Under the pieces are notes generated by a model. The model was not told the origin of the DNA. It did no database searches and saw only the letters and a list, made by a program, of their open reading frames with translations. This document shows, piece by piece, positions 54,955-64,000 of a stretch of DNA of 64,000 bases. Source of the DNA: Muscardinus avellanarius (taxonomy: Eukaryota; Chordata; Mammalia; Rodentia; Gliridae); the NCBI GenBank assembly GCA_963383645.1, contig OY726573.1:20089158-20153157 (forward strand), read 5' to 3'. Numbering within the stretch: the stretch's first letter is position 1; each line of letters opens with the position of its first letter. A program made the translations under genes and the position numbers.

Positions 54955-56580
54955 TTTCTTTCTTTCTTTTTTTTTTTTTTTTTTTTTTGGTGGTCCTGGG
55001 GTTCCTGGAAACCCTTCTACCTCTGGGTTACAGTCCCAGACCTATTTTTATATTTTTTTGTTTGGAAACAGGGTCTCTTAAGCCAGCGAGGCTGGCTTCG
55101 AACCTGCGCGATCCTCCTGTCTCTGCCTCCAAGCGCGGGGATTACAAGCGTGTGCCACCGCGCCCGGCTTGTTTTGTTTTTCTAATACTGAAGATAGAAC
55201 CCAGGGGCATTCTACCTCAGAGCTGCACCCCCCAGCCCTATTTTTTTTTTATCATTCTTTATTTTGAAACAGGGTCGCACTGAGTTGCAAAGGGCCTCAC
55301 TAAGTAACTAAGGCTGTTGGCGAACTGCAATCCCCCTGCCTCAGCCTCCCAAATGCTGGGATTACAAGCGTGCACCACCAAGCCCAGCTCCCCAGCCCTT
55401 TTTATTTTGAAACAGTCCAGCTAAGTGTCTGAAGGCTTACTAAGTTGCTGAGGCTGGCCTCAAACCTACAATTCTCCTATCTCAGCCTCCTATGTACTGA
55501 GATTACACGCATGCACCACCATGCCCAGCTGTGAGGAAGGTATTTTATTTTATTTTATTTTATTTATTTTTTGTGGGTCTGGGGATGAAACCCAGGGACA
55601 TTCAACCTCCGAGCAACAGCCCCTGCTTTATTTTTATTCTTTATTTTGAAACAGGGTCTCACTAAGTAGCTGAGGCTGTCCACGAACCACAATCTCCATC
55701 TCAGCCTCCTGACATTTGGGATTACAAGCATGGGCCACCACGCCCGGCAGGACGGTATTTTATACAGAATATTAACAGGATTAGAGCTACATAGAGGACA
55801 CTAGAGTCTAGACGAGATTTGTGGCAGAGGAAACACTGTGAGGAGTGTCAGTCGGGCTATTTATATCAGGGTTTAGAAACGCCCTGGATTTACAGTAAGG
55901 ACGAAGTCTTAATATCCAGTCTCTTTTTATTGGTGGCAGCTGAGATTGAACCCAGGTCATTCAACCTTCAAGCTACACCCCAGCCCTATTTGTATTTTAC
56001 AGTCTCACTAGGTTGATAAGAGTCTCAGTATTTTCTGAGGCTGTCCTCAAACCTGCAATCCTCCTGTCTCAGCTTCCCAAGTTACTGGGATTACAAATGT
56101 GCACCTCTGTGCCCAGGTTATTTTTTTCCCTTTTTGCAGCACTGAGTATCAAACCCAGGATTCACACTAGGAAGCCCTAGCATGAAGGAAAACATTGCCA
56201 TGTGCTCTACCCTAACCCTTTTTTTTTTTTTTTTTTTTTTTTTTGGTTGCAATGGGGATTGAAACTAGGGGCATTTTACCTCTGAGCTTATATCCCCAGC
56301 CCTATTTTATTCATTTTTAAACAGAGTTTCAGAAAGTTGCAGACAGCCTTGCTAAGTCGCTGAAGTTGGCCTTGAACCTACAATCCCCTGGTCTCAGCCT
56401 CCCAAGCACTGGAATTTATAAGATTACACCACCACACCCAGCTACCCCAGTCCTTTAAAAATTTTTTTTCAATTTAAAACAGTCTCACTATATTGCCCAG
56501 GCTGGCCTTTCACTTGAGATCCTGCCTCCCTCAAGCAGCTGGGATTACAGATGTGTGCCTCCATGCCTGCCGGTCTCTGT
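54955..56580 (-). repeat. run of minus-strand SINEs
   Basis: A CTTT/T run and young-type SINE at 54985-55170, then older units at about 55175-55390, 55395-55530, 55555-55750, 55925-56120, 56240-56445 and 56450-56575. All share the same orientation. Confidence 0.8.
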
Positions 56581-57056
56581 GTCTGTCATTCTCTCTCACT
56601 CACTTGGGTCTGAGGTTATGAAGCAGTTTTCATCTGTGCTTCTGGAATGAAAAGGCAAAAGGAAAACCTTGATCGTGCCTCAGTGGTCACCTACTTGCCA
56701 ACAGGCGATCTGTATTTGTCAGAGGAGGAGGGCCATGGGAGATAGCTTGCAAGTTGGCACAGACCTGTTTCTGCCAAACAATTGTCTTCATGGGAATTGG
56801 CAGTTTACCTTTTCAGACTGGGGCACTGGAGGAAGAGGGTTTGTCATTTCATTGTAGTGTTGTTGAGGAGATCTATGCCAAGAATATCATTCTTATGTTC
56901 AGAGCCACCATGGCAGAGTGTCCCAGTCTCTGGAGGATGCGTTAGGCCCTGCCCTCCCTAACAGTAAATCGAGAGCCACTCTGGTGCTGGGATCGTTTCC
57001 AGCCTTTAGGACTCTGAGTGGGCCCCATTCTGCCTCACACTGATGTGTTTTTCCAG
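56581..57056. other. ZZEF1 intron, unique
   Basis: Ends in the acceptor TTTTTCCAG. No other feature. Confidence 0.5.
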
Positions 57057-57222
57057 GTGGAGTAAAGCCCGAGGGCCATGGCGATGACCATGAGATGGTC
57101 AACATGGTGTTTACCTGTGACCACTGCCAGAGTTTGATCATAGGGCGGAGAATGAATTGCAACGTGTGCGATGACTTTGATCTTTGCTATGGATGCTATG
57201 CAGCAAAGAAGTATACCTATGG
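57057..57222 (+). CDS. ZZEF1: ZZEF1 exon: second ZZ zinc finger
   Basis: A 166-nt exon with acceptor TTCCAG and donor GG/GTAGGT. It encodes GGVKPEGHGDDHEMVNMVFT, then the ZZ finger CDHCQSLIIGRRMNCNVCDD and FDLCYGCY. All Cys pairs (CDHC, CNVC, CYGC) are present. Phase fits both neighbours. Confidence 0.93.
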
Positions 57223-57289
57223 GTAGGTATCAGACAACGTGGAGCCGTGCAGTCTTTTCTTCCTGTATTTCTTCATCTAAAAAGTGGGC

Positions 57290-58130
57290 TGAGACCTGGA
57301 GGATTGCAGTTTGCCGACAGGCTCAGCTACTTAGTGAGGCCCTTTGCAACTCATTGAGACCCTATTTCAAAATAAAGAATAAAATAAAGGGCTGGGGGTG
57401 TAGCTTGGAGGTAAAATACTCCTGAGTTCAAGCCCCAGTACTAGAAAAAAAGGAGGGGGCCTTCTTACTTTCTTGTGCATGTATGTGATGCTAAGGATCA
57501 AAACCAGGGCCTCAGAATAACTCCAGCACTTCTTTTTTTTTTCTTCTTATCCTCTTTTCTTTCTTTCCTTTCCTTTTTTATTTTATTTTTTTATTTTTAT
57601 TTTTATTTTTTTGGTCCTGGGATTTGAACTCAGGGACATTCTACATTTTATTCTTTATTTTGAAACAGGGTCTCACTAAGTTGTGAAGGGCCTCACTAAG
57701 TAGCTGAGACTGACCAGGAACCTGCGATCCTCCAGTCTCAGCCTCCTAAGCACTAGGATTAGAAGTGTGCGCCACGCCTGGCCTTTTTTTTTAATATTTC
57801 TATTATAAAATATTTCAAACATAGTCAAAAGCAGAGACTAATATAGTGAGTCTTCATATACCTGTTACACAGTCCAGGAACTCAGATTTTGTTATATGTG
57901 CTCAGTTTATCCCCGACTCTTTTTTTTGTTTGAGGGTCTGGGGACAGAACCCAGGGACACTGGACCTCTGAGCTACACCCCCTGCCCTGTTTTTATTATT
58001 TATTTTGAAACCGGGTCTCACTGAGTTGTGGAGGGCCTCACTAAGTAGCTGAAGCTGTCCGAGAACCACTATCTTCCTGTCTCAGCCTCCCAAATGCTGG
58101 GATTACAAGCGTGCATCAACACACCCGGCT
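57290..58130. repeat. SINEs in the ZZEF1 intron
   Basis: A plus-strand unit at about 57295-57445, T-rich runs, and minus-strand units at about 57610-57785 and 57930-58130. 57790-57920 resembles an old L1 fragment. Confidence 0.75.
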
Positions 58131-58517
58131 CTCTTTTCTTTTTTAAAGTATTTACAGCAAATTTCAGACCTTATTTCTTTCTCATGTACTTTATATCTGT
58201 TTCCAAAAATTATGGGTATTTTTTCACATACCAGAATGTTATTACACACTGTGCCAAATTCACAATAAGGAATTCTTAAGCCTGGTTTCCATAGATGGTG
58301 TTCTAGGGGTAGTGAAATCCTAAAATGGTATGTCCAGTCTTTATGTTGATTCATTTTTCTAGGGAGGAAGCCCATACTTCTCTTTAAAATTTTAATAACT
58401 ATAGCCTAGACGTGACTAGTGTCCAGTGGCAATCAGGCGCATGCTCCCCTGAGGCCCTGGGCTCCTTTTTGGAACCTCACAAACACTGTAGGCCTTACAC
58501 ATGTCTTGCCTTTGCAG

Positions 58518-58780
58518 CCATTTGCCTACTCACAGCATCACAGCCCACCCCATGGTGACCATTCGGATCAGCGACCGGCAAAGGCTTATCCAGCCCTACA
58601 TTCACAACTACTCCTGGCTGCTCTTTGCCGCCCTGGCTCTCTATAGCGCCCACCTGGCCAGCACAGAGGACGTGGACGGGGAGAGGCTGGATCCCCAGGC
58701 CCGCCGCAATGCCACCACCCTGCGGAGCCAGTGCATGCAGCTTGTCGGGGACTGTTTGATGAAGGCTCACCAGGGAAAAG
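58518..58780 (+). CDS. ZZEF1: ZZEF1 exon after the ZZ fingers
   Basis: A 263-nt exon with acceptor CTTTGCAG and donor G/GTGACT. It encodes HLPTHSITAHPMVTIRISDR, then a stretch containing YIHNYSWLLFAALALYSAHL and ending MQLVGDCLMKAHQGK. The phase fits the previous exon (YG/HLPTHS). The following exon of the normal gene (starting GLKAL) is not found to the right, where only SINEs and L1 lie up to 64000. Confidence 0.92.
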
Positions 58781-58784
58781 GTGA

Positions 58785-59220
58785 CTGTTCCTCATGCACA
58801 GAATCCAGGATCAGCCCTCAGCTGTAGTGAAGGCAAAGCCCAGGCCGAAGTGAAGGACTGTGCTCAGCCCAGGACAGCAGAGTCTAGTGTTGTACAGAGG
58901 GGCTCACCCTAGCGTGGCCCTCGAGTTCTCCCATTCACCTGAGAGAAATGTTGGCATTAAAGTGGAATTTAGTTTCTCTAAAATATTTAGATGAAGATGT
59001 AAAAAATAACAGCTGGGCTTAGTGGCAAGCACTGTAATCCCAATACTTGGGAGGCTGAGACAGGTTCAAGGACAGCCTCATCAATGTGTCGAGGCCCTCC
59101 ACTAATTAGTGAAACCCTGTTTCAAAATAATAAATAGGACTGGGGGGTGTAGCTCCTTTGAGAATGACCTTGGGTTAATCCCCAGTCCCACCCATACACA
59201 TCCAAAAAAAGATGGAAAAA
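58785..59220 (+). repeat. unique intron then a SINE
   Basis: 58785-59008 is unique. A plus-strand SINE lies at about 59012-59200. Confidence 0.65.
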
Positions 59221-59221
59221 T

Positions 59222-59995
59222 AATCATTTAGTATTTGAATCTACTAAAGTTTGCCAAGAGAATCTAAACATATATATTTGTATATGCATGTGTATATATG
59301 TATATAATTACATTAGTGCAATATAATTGTACATCATAATGAGATTCAAGGTGATACAGATAATATATGCACACATCACTTGTATATGCCCACCACCCCT
59401 CCCCTTCCCCTTCCCCATACACATTGGTGAGACAGGTAGTAAAACCTCGTATAGACTTAGCCCTATTTGAACTTTTCCTTCCTCATTCCTAATTTCTTTC
59501 CCTCCCTCCCTCCCCACCTCCCTGCCCCAATTCCTTTCCACTCTTTTCTTGTTTTCTCTCCTGATTGGACTGACGCCCTTTTGCTTCCTATTTTTGTTCT
59601 AGCTCCCATATATGACCCTTAACCTTCTGAGACTGGCGGATCTCACTTAGCATATTTTCTAGTTCCATTAATTTTCCTGCAGATAACATAGTTTTGTTGC
59701 TCTTTATGACTGAGTAAAATTCCATTGTGTGTATATGCCACATTTTCATTGTCCATTCATCTATCGAAGGATACCTAGCTTGGTTCAGTAATTTGGCTTT
59801 TGTGACGTGTGCTGCTCTAATCATGGGACGTAGGTATCACTCTATATTCTAACTTCAGTTCCTTTGGAATGATACTGAGAAATGGTATGGCTGGGTCACA
59901 TGGTGATTCCATTCCTTGCCTTTTGAGAAACCTCCATTCCATTCTCCACAGTGGTTGTACTGTAATTTATAATCCACCAACAGGAGCAATGAACT
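59222..59995 (-). mobile_element. L1 3' end
   Basis: The minus strand reads the ORF2 end (RYPSIDEWTMKMWHIHTMEF near 59780) and the L1 3' UTR. It is 5' truncated and broken. Confidence 0.8.
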
Positions 59996-60009
59996 TATTT
60001 CCTCTTTAT

Positions 60010-60178
60010 TTTTTATTATATTTTTTTATTTTTTGTGGTACTGGGGATTGAATCCAGGCGCATTCTACCTCCAAGCTCCACCCCAGGCCTATTTTCTATT
60101 TTCTATTTTTTTATTTATGCATGTGTTTGGAATGCCTCCAAATATACCCCTAGCCCTGGTTTTTTTTTTTTTCCTGTG

Positions 60179-60227
<49 letters not shown>

Positions 60228-61205
60228 TATTGGGTGTAGAACCCAGGGCATTTTCTACCTCCAGGTTATACTCCAAGACCTATTTTATATTTTATTTGGA
60301 AACAGGGTCTCACTAAGTTGCTGAGAGCCACACTAAGTAGCTGAGGCTGGCTTCGAACCTGTGTGATCCTCCTTTCTCAGCCTCCCAAGTGCTGGGATTA
60401 CAAGCATGCACCACCATGCCTGGCTCTTTATTCTTTATTTTGAAACAGGCCCTCACTGAGTTGCAAAGGGCCTTGCTAAGTAGCTGAGGCTGTCCTCACA
60501 CTGCGATCCTCCACCACACCAACTGTTTTTTATTTTTATTTTATTTTATTTTATTTTTTTGGTGGTACTGGGGTTCCTGGAAGCCCTCCTTCCTCCGGGC
60601 TACACTCCCAGACCTATTTTATATTTTTGAAACAGGGTCTCTTACGCCAGCACGGCTGGCTTCAAACCTGCGCGATCCTCCTGTCTCTGCCTCCCAAGCG
60701 CGGGGATTACAAGCGTGCGCCACCACGCCCGGCTGTTTTTTATTTTTGAAACAGGTCTCACTAAGTTGCTGACAGCCAGCTGAGCTGAGGCTGGCTGCAA
60801 ACCAGTGATGCTACTGTCTCAGCCTCCCAAGCACTAAGATTACAGGCGTGCACTACCGCACCTGGCCTTTATTTCCTATTTAAAGATCTTGTCAATTTCT
60901 GCAGGAAATTCCATGTGGTTCTGAGCTTTTCTTTGTTAACTTGTTACTCTAATTTATCTTTTGTTAATGGTCTGTGAAATCTTTCTATACCCTCTTGGTT
61001 TAATTAGGTAGGTTGTATGCATCTAGGAATTTGTCATTTTATTCTAGGTTTTCTGATTTATTGGAATATGAGTTTTTTGGGGTTTTTTTGTTTTTGTTTT
61101 TGTTTTTTTTGGTCCTTGGGATTGAACCCAGGGATGTTCTACCTCTGAGTTACACCTCTGGCCCTATTCTGTTTTTATGTTGAAACAGGGTTTTAGTAAA
61201 TTCTA
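60010..61205 (-). repeat. minus-strand SINEs with (GT)n
   Basis: Units at about 60030-60105, 60228-60430 (after a GT array at 60175-60228), 60435-60525, a young-type copy at 60560-60735, 60740-60870 and 61110-61205. 60870-61080 is AT-rich and unrecognised. Confidence 0.8.
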
Positions 61206-61211
61206 GAGGCC

Positions 61212-61660
61212 GGGTCAGGCATGGTGGTGGTACATGCTTGTAATCCCAGCATTGGGGAGGCTGAGGCTGGAGGATCGCAGTTCAAGGACAGTGACCTAGT
61301 GAGCCCTTTGCAGCTCAGTGAGACCTGGTTTCAAATAAAGAATTAGCTTTTTTTTTTAAAGGGGTTCTTTTTTTGTGTGTGTTTTTTGGGACCGGGGATC
61401 GAAGCCAGAGCACCACACCTGCAAAGCAGGCGCTTTGCCATTGAGCTACATCCCAGCCCTTCAAAATAAAGAATTAAAAAAAAAATAGGACTGGAGATAT
61501 AGCTCGGAGGTAGAATGTCTCTGGGTTCCATCTCCAGTACCACACACACACACACACACAAAATATAGAGGCTGTCCTCAAACCTGCAGTCCTCCTGTCT
61601 CAGTCTCTCAAGTACTGAGATAATAGACATGTGACACCACACCCAGCTTTGAATATAAAT
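61212..61660 (+). repeat. SINE interrupted by a tRNA-Ala retroposon
   Basis: Head 61212-61345, tail 61477-61545 with a CA run. The insertion lies between. A minus-strand fragment follows at 61565-61655. Confidence 0.8.
61354..61459 (-). mobile_element. tRNA-Ala(TGC)-like ID retroposon
   Basis: Read on the minus strand: GGGCTGGGATGTAGCTCAAT (box A), CTTTGCA (a seven-base loop with TGC anticodon), GCTTCGATCCC (box B) and an A-rich tail. TCAAAWTAAAGAATTA-like target copies lie at 61331-61345 and 61461-61476. Unlike the tails of the common SINEs, it keeps the full anticodon region. It is a retroposon, not a functional tRNA: acceptor-stem pairing is poor. Confidence 0.75.
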
Positions 61661-61681
61661 TTTCAATGCAAGTCCTAGATA

Positions 61682-64000
61682 AGCTTCTTTTATTTTATTG
61701 GTGCATTGTATTCATACATCATAGTGGGATACAAACTTTTGTAGACATACATGCACACATCGCCCAGTCAGCCCCCACCCGATCCCCACCCCATTCTCTC
61801 CCCATCCCTCCCTCCCCTGCTTGGCTTAGTGGTTGACATCTAGTATTATAGCAATTTATCCAAAATTAAAAATGATAATCTCACATAACAGTTTCATTTG
61901 TCTGATACCAAGCTTTTGATGACTTAAATATTTCAATATTCTTTTTACTTTCTTACCAGAGAATATTTTTTCTATTTAATTAGGTGTAACTATCATATAT
62001 TTATATATTTATTTTTCAGAAAAAAAATCTATCCTAATATGGAATATGGACTCTAGATACCCAAAACGATCTTGAAAAAGAACAAAGCTAGAAGATATAT
62101 ATTTTCTGATTTCAAACCATATAAAGCTACAATAATTGAAACAGTGTAGTACTATTCTAAAGGCAGATATATAAACCATTGGAGTTAAATAAAAGCCTAA
62201 AGCTAAATTCTTCCCTATATTGTCAAGTTATTTTTTACAAGGTTTCCATGAACATTTGGTGGTGGAAATAATAATCTTTTAACTAAATATTGTTGAAAAA
62301 TAATAATTACATGGAAAAGAATAAAATTGGACCCTTACCTAATCCCATATACAAATATTAACTCAAAATAGATAAAAGACCTAAATATAAATCTTAAGAC
62401 TATAAACTTTTAGGAGAAAATCTGGGTCATAAAACTTCACAACATTGAAATTGGCAGTGATTTCTTGGATGTGATTTCAATGGCACAGGCAACAGAAGAG
62501 TATACAAACTCCCTAAAAAATAAAAAAAAATTATTGTATATCCAAAGACAATGTAAACAGAGTTAACAGTTACTAATAGAATTGGATAAAATATTTCCAA
62601 ATGCTATATCTGAAGGTATATTAATATTCCAACTAGAAATCCTAAAAATTAACAACAATAAAGGCAAACAATTCCATTTAGAGATGGTAAAAGACTAACA
62701 TAAATAATGAATCTCCACAGATAACCAATCTTAGTTGTCTGTTGGATGGAAACTCTTGTTTCTGTCTTTCTGGTGTGTGTTACCTATTTCTTCTTTGTAG
62801 TTAATCTCCTTGAGTATTTTCTCTAGCGCTGGTTTTGAAGACATAAATTCCTTCAGTTTCTGTTTGTCATGGAAGCTTCTTATTTCTCCATCTAATTTGA
62901 TAGAAAGTTTTTCTGGGTAGGAAATTTTTGGCTGGAAGTTGTTTTCTTTTAGAGTTTGGTATATGTTACTCCAAGCCCTTCTGGCTCTCATGACTTGGTT
63001 TGGGAAGTCTGGAGTGATTCTAATTGGTTTGCCTCTGAATGTCACTTGGCCCTTTGTTTTTGTTGCCTTTAAGATTCTCTGCTTGGCTTCCACATTGGTC
63101 ATTTTGACAATTATGTGGCGTGGGGATCCTCTTCTCTGATCCTGTCTAAAGGGAGTTCTATAAGTTTCCTGGACGTGTGTATCGACCTCTTGCTCTATGT
63201 TTGGAAAATTTTCTGCTATTACTTCCTTGAAGAGATTGTTGATCCCTTTGGTTTCACTTTCTTTTCTCTCCTCTATTCCAATTATTCTTAGGTTAGCTCT
63301 CTTAAAATGGGCCCATATTTCTTCAATGTCAGAATCTTGTTGTCGGATATTTTTTCCTAGATTAGAAACTATGCATTCATTTTTGAATTGCTCATCTTCT
63401 AAGAGCGAGATTCTATTCTTTATGTGGTCTAATCGGTTGTTTGTGCTTTGAATTGAGGACTTTACTTCATTAATTGCATCCTTTATCTCTTTTTGGCTCT
63501 CTCTGAATTCTTTTCGAAACACCTCTATTATTTCTACAGTTATTTTCCTGATTTGATCTTCTAGAAATCTCTGAATTTCTGTTTTATCAGGTTCTGATGT
63601 TGTGGTATTGTGGGCATTCATTGCTCCATTGTTATTCCTCTTTCCCATGAATTCGGAAGTTTGTGCCTTCTCTGGGTTCTTCCCTTGGGTCACTACGACT
63701 TCACTTAAGGTGCTCTGGATATCGAGTCTGTGGTATCTCTGTCACCACTACTCCTTTACTTGTTTGTATCGCAGAGTCTCAGACCCAGGGAGTCAATAGA
63801 GGCTGCTTTAGACCATGGGGGGGGGGTGCCAGGTTGCGCCTTCTCTTATGGTGTGATATCTCTGCCACTGCCACTCCCCCACTGGGTCAGGTCCCTGGGA
63901 GTCAGTACTGGGATTTCTCCTCTGGGGCCCGCAATTTGACTCACTGTTGTTGAATACGCAGATGGAGCTGCTGTGCCACTGGTGGCAATATGGCACCGCT
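61682..64000 (-). mobile_element. ORF1-only chimeric L1, copy 2, runs off the window
   Basis: Minus-strand copy of the element at 36513-39262 with the same order: 3' UTR-like end (61682-61880), ORF2 fragment reading on the plus strand (about 61990-62640), ORF1 (62731-63693), 5' UTR from 63694 on. The junction after ORF1 (GGTTATCTGTGGAGATTCAT on the minus strand) is the same in both copies. Small differences show separate insertions. Confidence 0.88.
62731..63693 (-). CDS. L1 ORF1 protein, copy 2, 320 residues
   Basis: Same domain order as the copy at 37252-38181 (coiled coil, RRM-like segment, C-terminal domain). It is 11 residues longer at the end (KDRNKSFHPTDN), which is probably the native terminus. 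No internal stop. Confidence 0.9.
   Translation of the reverse strand: MTQGKNPEKAQTSEFMGKRNNNGAMNAHNTTTSEPDKTEIQRFLEDQIRKITVEIIEVFRKEFRESQKEIKDAINEVKSSIQSTNNRLDHIKNRISLLEDEQFKNECIVSNLGKNIRQQDSDIEEIWAHFKRANLRIIGIEERKESETKGINNLFKEVIAENFPNIEQEVDTHVQETYRTPFRQDQRRGSPRHIIVKMTNVEAKQRILKATKTKGQVTFRGKPIRITPDFPNQVMRARRAWSNIYQTLKENNFQPKISYPEKLSIKLDGEIRSFHDKQKLKEFMSSKPALEKILKEINYKEEIGNTHQKDRNKSFHPTDN

Noticed and set aside
61354..61459. A functional tRNA-Ala gene
   Set aside because: Poor stem pairing, an A-rich tail and target duplications show a retroposon.
36513..64000. Recombination between the two inverted chimeric L1 copies as the cause of the ZZEF1 split
   Set aside because: Flipping the segment between them would put the exons in the right order, so it is tempting. 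However, copy 1 still has the same 11-nt duplication on both sides, which argues against an exchange within it.

Overview
This is nuclear DNA of a placental mammal, most probably a rodent. Intron-bearing exons, retrocopies, L1/L2 LINEs, LTR elements and a dense field of short 7SL-plus-tRNA composite SINEs are visible. The SINEs have a B1-like head and a tail like a tRNA-Ala-derived ID element (B1-dID architecture). As I recall, that architecture occurs in squirrel-, dormouse- and guinea-pig-related rodents, and a kinase of the rodent sperm-motility (Smok) type fits. I cannot name the species.

Layout. 0-5 kb: a RAD23B processed pseudogene, then a 1.5 kb solo LTR inserted into a SINE. 6.0-8.6 kb: three ZZEF1 exons on the minus strand. 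8.6-12.4 kb: mostly SINEs. 12.9-17.1 kb: an intronless Smok-like kinase gene on the minus strand with its own TATA/CRE-like/CCAAT promoter, followed by a decayed array of extra copies of its C-terminal tail. 17-24.8 kb: LINE, zinc-finger, mitochondrial and SINE debris. 24.9-25.8 kb and 29.9-30.85 kb: two GC-rich CpG-island-like blocks facing each other head to head, with a CTCF-motif cluster between them. 31.85-33.2 kb: a decayed kinase paralogue on the plus strand. 36.5-39.3 kb: an ORF1-only chimeric L1 with target-site duplications. 40-44.7 kb: L1 ORF2 fragments. 45.4-58.8 kb: four ZZEF1 exons on the plus strand, with a second copy of the 1.5 kb LTR and a gag-bearing provirus in the introns. 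61.7-64 kb: a second copy of the chimeric L1, on the minus strand.

The three points most worth attention: (1) ZZEF1 is split. Exons that should be downstream lie at the left on the minus strand, and the exons encoding the two ZZ fingers lie at the right on the plus strand. One ZZ-region exon has lost its splice donor. This means an inversion, a partial duplication or a misassembly. (2) Two L1 copies share the same chimeric body: 5' UTR, ORF1, an antisense ORF2 fragment, 3' UTR, and no ORF2. This marks a non-autonomous, HAL1-like mobile family. (3) The kinase and CpG-island blocks look like a head-to-head inverted duplication in which one kinase stayed intact and the other died.

Most of the window is repeats. 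SINE limits are read by eye and are good to about 10-20 bases. No database search was run; family assignments rest on motifs and on remembered family features.
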